This document shows positions 35,789 to 45,895 of a DNA stretch of 64,000 nt, piece by piece. The notes under the pieces were generated by a model that was given only the letters and a program-made list of their open reading frames with translations, ran no database searches and was not told the origin of the DNA. This stretch comes from Massospora cicadina (Eukaryota; Entomophthoromycota; Entomophthoromycetes; Entomophthorales; Entomophthoraceae), in the NCBI GenBank assembly GCA_022478985.1, contig JAKSZP010000193.1:1-64000 (forward strand), written 5' to 3'. Each line of letters begins with the position of its first letter. The stretch's first letter is position 1. The position numbers and the translations under genes are program-made.

Positions 35789-36337
35789 TCAGTAATATAC
35801 CAAAGGCCCCCAAGGCAAACCAGATGGTTGCGTTGGGGGCAACCGCGAGTCTTGCAGGGCAACCCCCAAGGGTGGGAGAGGCAGGGAGGATAATGTCTCC
35901 TCCAGGGTTCGTGGTTGCTGGCCTTCAGATTCAGATAAGGGGCCTTGCGCGCCAGCGGGGAATGGCACAGAGGCCACCACATTATTGGAAATATGTGCAG
36001 AGGTATGGTAAACCCCATAAGAGGGGCTGGGACTGAGCTTCCCCTGGAGGGGGTGCTCTAGGTCCTGCTGGTGGGCTGGACCCACACTAGCAGGGGCAGC
36101 TATGGAAGCTGAACCCATACATGGTGGGCCAGGGATGCCTTGGGGCTGCTCAAACTGAGGAGCAGTTTTGGTGGACTCAGCGACCAAATGTATGTAAGGG
36201 TCTCCATTTAACGGGCGTGTGAAAACGAATGAAGCAGCAGGTTTGTCATCAGAGGTGGAGCAGATAATCACATTCATGTTCTGCTGCCATGTGGCAGGAT
36301 CGAGCAACCAGATAATCCAGTCAGTGAACATCAGCAA
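35789..36337 (-). CDS. Unrecognised proline-rich reading frame in the nested insert
   Basis: A 182-codon open frame on the minus strand. The N-terminal third reads MLMFTDWIIWLLDPATWQQN and SFVFTRPLNGDPYIHLV; the rest is rich in Pro, Ser, Gly and Gln (for example PQFEQPQGIPGPPC). It has no zinc knuckle or catalytic motif. The composition would suit a gag-like or low-complexity linker protein of a retroelement. The frame may extend upstream of the ATG for some 15 codons. Whether it is expressed is unknown. Confidence 0.35.
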   Translation of the reverse strand: MLMFTDWIIWLLDPATWQQNMNVIICSTSDDKPAASFVFTRPLNGDPYIHLVAESTKTAPQFEQPQGIPGPPCMGSASIAAPASVGPAHQQDLEHPLQGKLSPSPSYGVYHTSAHISNNVVASVPFPAGAQGPLSESEGQQPRTLEETLSSLPLPPLGVALQDSRLPPTQPSGLPWGPLVYY

Positions 36338-36875
36338 GAGGATTTGGGTGATGGTGCACTTTATCAGATTGATTGACAGAATTGTTTATAAATTATCAAA
36401 TGAAGATGGAGGCTGCAGCAAACTAGGTGTATATTTTGGATTGTATTTGATGAAAGGCAAAAAAATGAACTGACAACTGCCCTTGGTGGGTCCAGTTGCC
36501 TTTTAAACTGGGCGATAGTCATGGGGAGGTATTGAGGGATTGGTCATTCAGGGGATGGGGAAGGGATTTGGTTGGCTGGGTTGGAGGGGAATAGAAGGCA
36601 ACTCTCAATTCTGGCAAAAGCTTAGAAAATTTTTGCAAGATTTTCCAAATCCTTGGGGCCAAGCCAAGTCAATACTACCAATCCAGGTCCTGGTGACTCA
36701 AGTCAGCCTGTTTGCACAGCTTGAGTGGTCCAGATTCGTCCCAGGAGGCAGGGGTCCATGGATCAGAATAGTTGCAATTTGAGCTGATCCCTCTATTGGG
36801 CTACTCATATGATCTGAACTCCCTGGATCATTTTGGAGTGTTGGGCCAGATGATCCTAGTCTATTTGGAACCAGG

Positions 36876-37911
36876 TGTTAAAATCTTGGAAATAGTTGCT
36901 CGCTTTTCAGCCCTGGATTTCAACTGCACAGATTCGTGGATCCTGGCGTTGATTATTTGATAGACTGGGCAATAATAGTATGAAGACTACTATTATAGTT
37001 GGCTACCCAAAAGCCACGTTGATAGTAAAGTCCAACGCTAAACTGGTGCTTCCTCTTGAAGATACTCTGGTAGGGAACACTATCCCTATTCCCTTTTTGC
37101 AGAGCCAGGCGGAGATCTTGATATTGCTAACCTAAGGATATCTGATCCTTGACTCTTCTCTTAAGAGTAATGTTAAACAAACAATGTTAAACAACTAAAG
37201 CTAATATCAAGTTGAATCTAATTTTATTAGGGACTTATTTGGGGTTTTTATAGTTAGAATCGGCACACAACTTTTCAGCTGTCCAATGAGAATATTTGTG
37301 CTCCTATATTGGTTTTGACCCTTAGTGTTAGGTACCAAATCTCATCGGGTACTGTTGCCTTGGGCTTTCTAGACTGCGTAATCCTTGGGCGTTTGGCAGT
37401 CCAAACAATTGGTATTAGATACACAAAACCGATTGTTTTGACTGATGACAATTCCACGTTTCATCCGGCATTCAAACATTTTGGTATTTTCTTATTACTC
37501 TAACCCATTCCACTCTGAACAATTCCCTATAATTCAGCTATTGGGGATTATCCCAATATTAAATTATTGCTTAATTTCATTGGGGATGACGCCCAACAAA
37601 ATTATCATCTACCAGCAGCCTCAAATGTCATTGGGGATGATTCCTGACGAAATTGTCATCTGTTGGTGGCCTCAATTAGCATCAGGGATGATTCCCAACA
37701 AATTTATCATCTGTCAGCGGCCTCAATTATTATTGGGGATGATGCCTGACAATAATTCACAGTTGGTGACCTCTAATATCATCGGGGATTCCACCCAACG
37801 ATATTCTCATCAGTTAGCCACTATTGCCAACCCTTTACAATTATAATATAATCATCAGTTCTCATATTCAGTCAAAGAATTTGGACTATGTGGTCATCTG
37901 CAATTCTGACA
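36876..37911 (-). repeat. Solo LTR with exact target duplication CCAGG
   Basis: A 1036-bp sequence with TGTTAAAATC...ATTCTGACA ends, flanked by CCAGG at 36871-36875 and 37912-37916. It resembles the element 1 LTR in order of motifs: AATAATAGTATG-AGACTA, TCCAACGCTAA, CTCTTGAAGATACTC, TAGGGAACAC and a hairpin-like CTCTTCTCTTAAGAG. By that likeness its reading sense is minus. No internal region accompanies it, so it is a recombination-derived solo LTR. Confidence 0.8.
37540..37830. repeat. Tandem repeat of about 51 bp, five to six units
   Basis: Units begin ATTGGGGATGAYGCCCAACA and start at 37579, 37630, 37681, 37732 (49 bp) and 37781, with a partial unit at 37540. Three consecutive units are exactly 51 bp. 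Because 51 is a multiple of three, the plus frame 37445-37846 stays open with a 17-residue period (GMIPNKFIICQRPQL type). I take that as a by-product and not as a gene. The array lies inside the solo LTR. Confidence 0.85.
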
Positions 37912-38323
37912 CCAGGTTTGCGATCCAAGCTGTATTCCAATCTGGCTTCTGAAGCAGGCCAGCCCAGACTGGATCCCCCAGTCCAGAAATTACTGGACAG
38001 GCTCTAATGTTGGGAATTGCCATTTAGTCAAATTTTGGCCATAACTTTCCTGGGGAGTGGGTGGACCAAAGGCCCCCTCCATGCTGCCTGATGTGTGCCA
38101 TCTCCCTGCAGACCCCTTCTATCAACCTTACCAGGATTGAAGAGGGGGAAGAGGTGGGAGTGGGATGTCTTTGGGTAGTTAAGCCATCACTGAGCGCTCA
38201 TCTATCACATGGGCTAAGTCGTCCAGCTGTGACAGAGGGTCCACTGGAGCCTTGGGGCCCCTTTTCGTCTGGAAGGGGTGCTGAACCCTATCCAGTTGCA
38301 AGGGCTGGTCCCAAAGACTTACA

Positions 38324-38400
38324 TATCAGTCATGTGTCGGTGACATGGCTGGTGCTGCCTAACTCATTTGTCATGTATTGGCAAGAACCTGTGCGTTACA
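38324..38400 (+). repeat. Element 3 3' LTR, right part
   Basis: Continues the LTR interrupted at 35641: AGTCATGTG(G)TCGGTGACATGG and on to GTGCGTTACA, as at 30757-30824. ATAGG follows. Confidence 0.9.
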
Positions 38401-38405
38401 ATAGG

Positions 38406-38680
38406 GCGGTATAGTCCAAAGTCACTGAGATATAAGTGAGATGAGATGATTAAAGGAGGGGGATTGTTTGTTGATAAGAAGAGTAGAGCAGAGCAGAAGG
38501 AATCTGCTGTTAAATCTTATAATAAAAGTATCATAGGAGCTTTTGCTTCATATTTTATTACAATTATTAAGTTGATTAAAGGGCCAAAAATCTTTATATC
38601 ATCTTCTTATTTCTCAGTGAGATTGTCCCTGTGCAAATAGCTCTTGGAGTATCTCAATTATATCGAAAAATCTATAGAAG
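38406..38680 (+). repeat. Presumed right part of the 5' LTR of element 7
   Basis: The sequence between the element 3 duplication and the PBS at 38681. It contains a purine tract and AATAAAAG near 38521. It ends TCTATAGAAG just before the PBS. The matching 3' LTR is not in the window, so the boundary rests on the PBS alone. Confidence 0.45.
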
Positions 38681-38698
38681 TGGTGCTTACTACAGGGG
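38681..38698 (+). promoter_or_regulatory. Primer binding site of element 7
   Basis: TGGTGCTTACTACAGGGG differs by one base from the PBS of element 1 (minus strand at 15700-15683). This links elements 1 and 7 as relatives that use the same tRNA primer. Confidence 0.7.
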
Positions 38699-38754
38699 GC
38701 CCATCGATCAACACCAAAAATATAAAAATTTATAACACACTTCAGGCGTCAGCT

Positions 38755-39713
38755 ATGTCACATCAGGCCTGAACTGACAGGGCATCCTCCTGGCACACTG
38801 TGCCAACCAAATATGTGGAAATTAAACTTGCCTTGGACTCTGCGCTCAAAAGGCAGGATGAGCTTCTTCAGGAGGTGTGTATTAATAAGCTGCCTCTGTT
38901 TGATTGCAATGGGAATATTCATGGGTTCTTCAAGCAATTTGAGTTTTCAATGGAAGAAGCCTTGTATCAGCATAAAGCTGAACTGTTAATGTCCACCTTG
39001 GATGTTGGAAGTGCCAATAAGTCACCTGATATCTTCCAAACAGTTCCATTATATACTGTGAAGTGAAGGCTACTGTGCTGCAGTTGTTTGAAGAAACTGC
39101 AAAGATGTCACAGAGGAAGGTTGAGTTCTTGACCATTGGGTTCCAGCGTAATAAGACCCTCACCATGGTTGCTTATTGATTCACGGCGGAAGCCCATGTG
39201 TTAATTAGAGCAGGGACCTTATCCATATGGACGCGTGCATTGTAATGACCTCCGCAGTAAAGCCATACCACGAGCTTTACAACATCATGACCCATGTTAG
39301 ATGACAATGTATCCTTGCTGTAAAAATTGTTCATTTTTTGCACCATTTATCCACTACCTTCTCTCCACCCAATATGGAGTAGAAACACACCACCAGCAAC
39401 CTCGGACCTTCTTATTTGGGGGAATTCCCCATCCAGTTCAGATTCTGTCAAGTTACCCCTATCAGTTTAACTTTCATCTCAGACCTGCATATCATCAACA
39501 GTCCAACTACTGACCTGGGTCTAATTACACCAATCGTCTGCAGTCATCCTATTGAACTGGAGCTGTCTATACTGATTACCTAAAGTCCAAATTTTGGCAT
39601 GGCATCTTACATTAATCACAGATGTAGGCCTTACAGGTCAAATTGCTTTGAATGCGGTCACCCTGGGCACCTGGCATGAGGTTACTCCAATCGACAGGTC
39701 CACTAAATACAAC
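38755..39713 (+). pseudogene. Element 7 gag, 5' portion (interrupted by element 4)
   Basis: The likely start is ATG at 38755; codon 6 is TGA. The best piece (38800-39066) reads LALDSALKRQDELLQEVCIN and FFKQFEFSMEEALYQHKAEL, a capsid-like layout. Near 39640-39700 a degraded zinc knuckle CFECGHPGHLA is readable, with the last Cys position changed and a stop just before it. The reading region is cut by the element 4 insertion (AGGAC at 39714-39718) and resumes at 47380. Confidence 0.65.
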
Positions 39714-39718
39714 AGGAC

Positions 39719-40606
39719 TGTTAAGAGATTGTCTATAACTCTCCAAAACCAAGCGTGGTGATGCTTGGTGCACAGAACCAATGCAAGGGAACTAGTATTC
39801 ATGGTTATAATAAAAACAGCCCAGCAGTGGGTGCTGGAGCTAAAGAGACCTAGGGCGAGGGCGTTGAGCATAGTAATGGTAATAAGAAGTTGAACATTCT
39901 TCACAACTTGGCTGCGCACTAGAGGGCAGTTCATAAATAAGTTTGGTACAGGGTTATAGTGCACTGGTGACCAGGTTTAGAGGGAACCTGGTAGAATCAG
40001 CGGCTTACCTGAGTTTTTAATAAATTTAAAAAAAGAAACTTGCTGACATGACGCAAGCCTTCTCAAAGAGGTCCGTGCACAGGTGCGCCCAAATCAACAT
40101 ATTAAAAAAGTAAAATAACGGTAGGGTTTATTGGGAAGATGACCAATATTGAAACGTTGGTCTCAAGCAAAGATACTTAAGCCAATTTGGGAGAATTTTG
40201 GATTGGTGGAAGTGGTACCAAGCCTTGGTGCATCAATAGGCGCACGCTTCCATCTGAAAGGGTCACATACCTAGAAATTGGTTTTACTCAGAAAATCAAC
40301 AGAAGTTGAACCTAATCTGAACTTGCAATTTCGTAAATGGAATGGGTTTTGAACCCCCGTTACCTGATTAATCAAATTGTCCTGTTATTGTTAATACAAA
40401 ACTCATTTGTTTAACCCTATAGCCAAAACAGGGGGATGGTCTTTAGGCACATCACTTGTTAACCTGGGAGTACCTAGACTTTACCCAGTGTTGATCCAGG
40501 TTGTACTTGAGATCAGGAAAGACCTGAAGTTTCACCTTCTGGACCTCCTGCCGCCCAGCCTTGTCCCTGCTGTTGGCACCTTCTATAAAGTCATGTAAAC
40601 ATGACA
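39719..40606 (-). repeat. Element 4 3' LTR
   Basis: 888 bp, TGTTAAGAG... to ...CATGACA on the plus strand. It aligns with 45160-45253 joined to 46574-47374. It contains the self-primer complement agatgaccaa at 40138-40147 next to TTTATT (AATAAA on the minus strand). Confidence 0.9.
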
Positions 40607-40625
40607 TTACCCTCTCCTCTTTTTT
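40607..40625 (-). promoter_or_regulatory. Polypurine tract of element 4
   Basis: The minus strand reads AAAAAAGAGGAGAGGGTAA directly before the 3' LTR. Element 5 has the similar AAGGAGGAGAGGGTAA in the same place. Confidence 0.8.
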
Positions 40626-40626
40626 A

Positions 40627-43600
40627 GGATCCACCCCCACTACAAGGGCATTCACCAATTGAAAGTTTTTGTGGGCTGGGGCCAACTTCATAGCAGCAAT
40701 AGCTTGGTTAAACTTTGATCCTGCAGCCTTAGGGAAACGCTTGTGGAATGCTATAAAAAAATTTTGGGCATGAGTGCAATCATGCGCTGAGACGCAACTG
40801 TTCTCTTCTTCATCAAATTTCTTTCAAGATACAAGATACTCAATTCTTCTTCTTATCCAACGAGAGGCAACAATATCCTCCACTTCCCACTCTGGCGCCC
40901 CATCCATGAGATAAGTCTCAGGAGTCTCAGGTGGGGGACCCTCAAACAACGTGAGCTTGCTTTCATGGAATACTGAAAAGATTCAAAATGAGGGGGAAGA
41001 TCCAACTGGTATGTAACGTGGCCCATCTTTTTGACAACGCGGTATGGCCCAATCCTCTTTGGTCTCAGATTTTTACATGGTTGCTTGATTGGGATGTTTT
41101 TAGCATCCAGAATCACGAGATCTCCTTTCTTGTATACAGGTCTGACCCATCTCTTACCATCAGCATGCTCCTTGTAAGCCTGCATGGACGCATTTAAACT
41201 AGTGCTCACCCCTTGGTGTACTTCCTTGATCATTTTTAAAGTCCAACACCGCTTCCACCTTGGATCCACAACTGGGCTCCATGTTGAAGGCGGAATTGAA
41301 ACCATAGTTGGCGATGAAGGGGGAACAACTGATTGATGCATGTTGTGCATTTTTATAACTGAATTGGGCCATGGGGAGATGGGAAACCTAATCTGATTGA
41401 TTTGCGGAAGTATAACACTGCAAGAACTGTTCAAGGCACTGGTTCACTCGTTACATCTGCCCATCTGATTAGGGGTGATAGCCAGTTGAAAGGCAGTGAT
41501 GGATTTGCAGGGTCTTACACAACTCTTTCCAAAAGACAGAGGTAAACTGGGGCCCCCAATCACTAATTATTTCTTGAGGGACCCCGTGAAGAGCGAACAC
41601 ATTGGTAACAAACAGCATAGCCATATCAGCCATGGTGACTGTGGTTCTGCAAGGGATAAAGTGAGAGAACTTTGTAAAATGGTCCTCCACCACCATGATA
41701 GCATAATAGCCATCAGATACAGGCAATTTGACAATAAAATCAACTGATAGGGAGTCTTAGGCCCCTCAGCCTCTTGAACTGGTACCAACAACCCTGTTAA
41801 AGGCTGGCAATTCGGTTTCATTTGGTTGCAGACTAGGCACTCTTTACAATATCTGCCTACCTGAGCAGCCAATCCATTCCAATTGTAAGTGTGGTGGATA
41901 AGCTCAAGGGCCTTCGCCTTCCCAGGATGGCCAAAGGTGATTCCTTCATGATTGTCCCAGATGATTTTCTGGCGAAGTGGTCCAGCGATAACTCATAGGC
42001 GCCCCTGAAACCACACCATCTCATCCTTTATGTGATAAACTCTGGTAATATCCTCCTGATTTAATGCGCTCTTTTCAAGGACCATCATATATTTGGCTAA
42101 CAAAGGCTGGGAAAGGACAACCTTTCTGAACATACCATATTCCTCCACATTTTCTAGAGAAGCGAGCGTTGGCCCATTGGCCAAGGGATAGGAAAGTTGA
42201 GACACAATCTTACCCGGTAGAATCATTAAATGGGTATTATGCACCTCCACCTCCTTCAGATTTGGAGCAAGTGTAGGGTTATGGCTCAAAGCATCCAACA
42301 AACCATTCTCCTTGCCCTTTGTAAACTTATAAGAAAACGCAAATTGGGCAAGGGTATCATGCATACAGGTTTGCCATAGGGTTAAGACATGAGGTGCGTG
42401 GTAGTAAAGTAAGGCACGGTGATCTGTACATACATGGAAGGGTTGGGATGAACCATGAAAGTGATGGCGCCAATAGGTCAGCGCCTTAACCACTACTAAT
42501 AACTCTATATAATATACAGTGTAGTTTAACTCTGGTAGAGACATCTTCCTAGAAAAATATTCCACAGGATGCTCTATTTCATCTTCACCTACTTGTAAGA
42601 GGGCTGCCGCTATGGCAAAGATAAGCATCTGAAGCAAAAATAAACTCTTTATTGGGGTCAACATGGTGAAGAACGGAAGCGGACAGCAACTTAAACTTTA
42701 CTGCTTGAAAGGCATCCTCCAAACCAGGGAACCACAGTATCATTTTTGCCCCACTCGCCTTATACAAAGGTGCCACAATTTCAGAAAGGTTTGGTGTAAA
42801 CTTTTTAAGGAACGTACACATCCCCATCAAGCTTCTCAATTCCTTAACTGAAATTGGAGTGGGCCACTCACAAATCACTTTCACCTTGTCTGGAGTTATC
42901 ATATGCTCTTGGTCAAGCATGACGTTGCCCAGAAAGGTGACCTGGGACTTAAAGAACTCACAATTACTGAGTTAGCATAAGGTTTACATCCCTCAAATGC
43001 TCCACCACCTGCTGAAGGTGTACTGCATGAGACTCATTGTAAGGGGAAAATACAAAGTATCATCCATATAGCTACCGCGCATACCCCCAACAGGTCCCCC
43101 AAAGCCACATCAATATGAAGTTGAAAGATAGATGGGGCATTTTTAAGCACAAAGGGAATAACCCAAAATTGGAAGATTCCTTTCCTGGTAAGGAATGCAG
43201 TTAACCACTCCTGGCCCTTCTTGATATGGATCTGATTTAACATGTTTAAACAATCCAGCTTGGAGAAGACTCGCGCCATCTCCACATAGCATGCAATCTG
43301 TGAGTCCTGGGGGATGGGATTTAAGTCTGTTACAGTGACGTTGTTAAGATTCCCATAGTCAGGGGGTGGAAGGCGAGTCGGTAGGGTGTACGGCTACCAA
43401 CCTGAAAGTTGTGGGTTCAATTCCCGCCCTTCGCACATCAATTGGGGTGCCAGTTGAAGGAAGCTATTGGCGGTTAGTAGGTATAATAACATGAAAACTT
43501 TACCCATGACGTAACCAGAAAAATATGATTCCCAATCTGGAGGTGAAAAAAAAAAGTTTCTATGACAGAGTTGACCCTGCTCAGGTTTCATGTCAATACT

Positions 43601-43729
43601 TTCTTTCTCTATTTTGGTAATGTCCGTCCCCTGGTTGGCTTGCCTCAAATAAATAAGATTCCAATAGTCTATGCATGGGCATAAGGTCCCATCAGCCTTC
43701 TCAACAAAGAGAAGTGGGGAACATACAGG
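40627..43729 (-). pseudogene. Element 4 pol: RT, RNase H, integrase, chromodomain remnant
   Basis: On the minus strand: RT with KLDCLNMLNQIHIKKGQEWL (43034-43285), in which the YMDD region is frameshifted; thumb and connection LRSLMGMCTFLKKFTPNL (42585-42920); RNase H with NYTVYYIELLVVVKALTYWR (41993-42664); integrase with KECLVCNQMK, VEDHFTKFSHFIPC, IISDWGPQFTSVFW (41469-41872); a C-terminal GPYRVVKKMGHVTYQLDLP near 41000; and the start of a chromodomain PEWEVEDIV near 40860-40895. The SINE at 43361-43653 splits the RT fingers. Many stops and frameshifts; a decayed sister of element 5. Confidence 0.83.
43361..43653 (+). mobile_element. tRNA-derived SINE (SINE-1) inserted in element 4 RT
   Basis: A 293-bp plus-strand insert flanked by TAAGATTCC(C/A)ATAGTC at 43345-43360 and 43654-43669 (16 bp, one mismatch). 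The 5' part is tRNA-like: an A-box-like AGGCGAGTCGGT at 43371-43382 and a consensus B box GGTTCAATTCC at 43414-43424. The last 33 bases, TGTCCGTCCCCTGGTTGGCT and on to CAAATAAA, closely resemble the 3' end of LINE-A (GTCCGTCCCATGGTCGGCC at 1921 and on to CAATAAA). A shared tail is how SINEs borrow a LINE reverse transcriptase. The element 4 reading region resumes on both sides. Confidence 0.85.
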
Positions 43730-45145
43730 GGAGGTTCACTGAAAAATAGCACCTTTGGCTAACTGCTCCTTAACCCACTCATCTAAACCCGCTTCCTCCT
43801 GTACAGTCAATGGGTAAATTGGGGAAGATATATGCACCAGATCCACAGTGAGCTTGAACTCGCAGTCAAACTCTGAATGATCAGGTAGTTCATTAGCTGA
43901 TGTCACATCAAACGAAGATCTCAACCCCTCTAAACAGGAAGGTAGGGGAACCCCACTGAGGTCCTCAGCAACGGGGCAAGGCTGAGAGTGTGAATATTGG
44001 GCCAGTGAGGATAAATTGCCCTGAAAGTTGGATTCAGCCAAAGAAACAACCAGCTTGTGACCATTCTTCAAAGTTAGAGATAGGGTATTTTCTTTCAAGT
44101 TAGTCCTGACGTCAAACTTTCGCCACCACTCTACACCCAATATGATGGGGTACAAGAGGTTTTTGACAGCTTGGAAGTGGTTAGACAAATGATATGTGCC
44201 AACTTGATAGTCCACTAAACCCAGGATTTTCAGCGTGGGGATACCTTGGGAAGCCCCTCCTCTAACCATACCACCTGGCAAGTAACACAGCTCAAGGTAG
44301 TCGGCTAGGTCTTGGTTCATAAAATTCTCAGGCTCCAGTATCCACCAAACTAGTAGTGCTGTTTTTCCCTAAAGGGATGAAAAGGTAGCAATTAGTAGAA
44401 AATAACCCAAATGTTCTTTATTTATAGCAGAAAACGCCAACACTTCACCACCAAACGCTTCTTCAGGGTCTAAAATTCCCCCATGATACATATTTGCATT
44501 AAATAATGGAGAGGGATATTTGGCCACTCTTACTACTGAGGCCACATATCCACCATATCTTCAGCAACTGCATAAATGTTTTTATATTGTAGCTGTCACA
44601 CCTTCTCCTCCTGGGTTCCGCGGATCATTGTTCTGGTCAAGCGTGGGTTCTCTGGGGTGATTTGATAAATAGAAATGTAGTCCATATCTGAGCCATATAG
44701 GAGGAGACATGGCTCAGTAGTATACATGAAAACGTCATCAGAAAATGCATTTTGGGTCGCAAATGACCCTATCCCTATTTTGATGATGGGTTGTATGACG
44801 TTGTCTAAGGCTAACACCATCAGGCCCTTTGTTGATGATCCCACCTGCACTGTCTGAGTGTGGTGCCAAAGGAAAAACGATTTTTGAGTTTATTTCATTA
44901 AATTTGGTGGAAAGTTGAGGAATCATGACTCTCAGATTGCGGAGTGACTATATCCACCATGCATGGGCAAGAAGGGTGATTACCTTCAGATTGGAGGTAG
45001 TTAGAATAACGCCAGCCTGCTCCAACCCTTGGCAAAATGCAAAAACAGTGGTGAGCCCCACCACGGCTGTGGCCACCAGCTGGTGCACACTGTTTGCACT
45101 TCACAAAAGTCCCACATGGAAAAGTTCATGCATGTAAATATAAAT
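43730..45145 (-). pseudogene. Element 4 gag and protease, broken
   Basis: Minus-strand pieces matching element 5. The protease neighbourhood reads NQDLADYLELCYLPGGMVRG and WWRKFDVRTNLKENTLSLTL (43736-44320); the DTG site is readable just upstream but followed by a TGA. The gag part includes ISIYQITPENPRLTRTMIRG (44596-44850), almost the same wording as in element 5. No CCHC knuckle is seen. Confidence 0.7.
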
Positions 45146-45159
45146 GGTTGGTCATCTAA
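45146..45159 (-). promoter_or_regulatory. Putative self-priming PBS of element 4
   Basis: On the minus strand TTAGATGACCAACC directly follows the LTR end. AGATGACCAAC in it is perfectly complementary over 11 nt to GTTGGTCATCT in the same LTR (46902-46912, minus strand), which is followed within a few bases by AATAAA. There is no TGG start. Confidence 0.7.
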
Positions 45160-45253
45160 TGTTAAGAGAGTGTCTATAACTCTCCAAAACCCAGCGTGGT
45201 GGTGCTTGGTGCACAGGACCAACGCAAAGAAACCAGTAGTCATTATAATAAAA
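45160..45253 (-). repeat. Element 4 5' LTR, inner part
   Basis: Matches 39719-39812 of the other LTR. It is cut after ATAATAAAA by a 1.3-kb insertion and resumes at 46574. Confidence 0.88.
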
Positions 45254-45260
45254 TTTTTTT

Positions 45261-45595
45261 GTGAAAAAAGAACCTCCTTAAAAAAGCTCTAAAATTATGA
45301 AATAATTGAGAAATTATGCCTTCTCAAGAAAACCCTTTTTGAAGTCAGTGCCATATCTTAAACTGAATTATAGAATTTTGCTCACAAATACAAATTATAT
45401 CTTATGTCTGGATTGGGTCCAAGTGTAAACTATAAGCAACTTAGGATATATAGCACTGAGTATATAAATTATAAATACCTATTATAAGTCAGTTAAAATA
45501 TGGTGCTGACTTCAAAACGGGTTTTATTGAGAAGGCATAATTTCTTGATTATTTCATACTTTCTTAGAGCTTTTTTAAGGAGGTTCTTTATTCCC
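45261..45595. repeat. Long inverted repeat, MITE-like
   Basis: Arms of about 110 bp, 45261-45373 and 45482-45595, around a loop of about 108 bp. Both read AGAACCTCCTTAAAAAAGCT at the outer side, then TATGAAATAAT, AGAAATTATGCCTTCTCAA and TTGAAGTCAG, in opposite orientation. There is no coding sequence. It could be a foldback element by itself or part of the larger insert. Confidence 0.8.
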
Positions 45596-45764
45596 AAAAG
45601 AACTTTACCCCAGTTCTTTTCCCCCAAAAAAATTAGTGCACTTTTTTAAAGTGGCTCTTTTTCCTACTTTTATTAAATATTACTATCATTATACATTATT
45701 TGTGACCCCTTACTATTTCTCTATAAAATTAAAAATCATTGTATATATTATATATAGTATCTTA

Positions 45765-45895
45765 AAAATTGTTTGAGGTGGGTTGACCTCGGGACAAATA
45801 TACCACACTGAGAATGTTTCCTAGCCAGTACAGGTTTTAAACTCAAAACCTGCACTAGGGGTGGAAGCAGTTTTACCCACTCGGCTAACATTTTT
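45765..45895 (-). mobile_element. Second SINE-like insertion (SINE-2), tRNA-related
   Basis: A 131-bp segment flanked by the perfect 16-bp duplication TATATATAGTATCTTA (45749-45764 and 45896-45911). On the minus strand it starts GTTAGCCGAGTGGGTAAAAC, a near-consensus A box. A B-box-like AGGTTTTGAGTTT (GGTTCGAGTCC with apparent C-to-T changes) follows about 35 bases later. The 3' end (TGTCCCGAGGTCAACCCACC then CAAACAATTTTT) weakly recalls the LINE-A/SINE-1 tail. It is not the same family as SINE-1. Confidence 0.75.

Larger units (their letters stand above)
35642..38323 (-). mobile_element. Insert within element 3's right LTR (about 1.65 kb plus a solo LTR)
   Basis: The LTR of element 3 is split here. 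The two edges carry TATTA (35637-35641) and TATCA (38324-38328), a near-perfect 5-bp duplication. The insert's right end is TTACA and its left end TCTCAC, so with one change it would have TG...CA-type ends and could be a long solo LTR or a small non-autonomous LTR element. Removing the solo LTR at 36876-37911 and one duplication copy leaves about 1.64 kb. It contains one long minus-strand reading frame (35789-36337). Confidence 0.6.
30149..38400 (+). mobile_element. Element 3: Ty3/gypsy chromovirus, with a nested insertion in its right LTR
   Basis: Left LTR 30149-30824. Right LTR begins near 35036, is interrupted at 35641 and resumes at 38324-38400, ending in the same GCGTTACA as the left one. 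Exact 5-bp duplications ATAGG flank the whole (30144-30148, 38401-38405). Internal order: gag, protease, RT, RNase H, integrase, chromodomain. Without the nested DNA its length is about 5.6 kb. Just inside the left LTR, TAAAATGAAACT at 30825-30836 is complementary over 11 nt to AGTTTCATTTT at 30480-30490 in the LTR, pointing to self-priming rather than a tRNA primer. Confidence 0.92.

Noticed and set aside
37445..37846. 133-codon ORF with 17-residue repeats
   Set aside because: It is open because of a 51-bp tandem repeat inside a solo LTR; there is no other coding sign.
43364..43440. Possible functional tRNA gene
   Set aside because: A and B boxes are good, but the acceptor 5' arm does not pair well and the sequence continues into a SINE body with target duplications.
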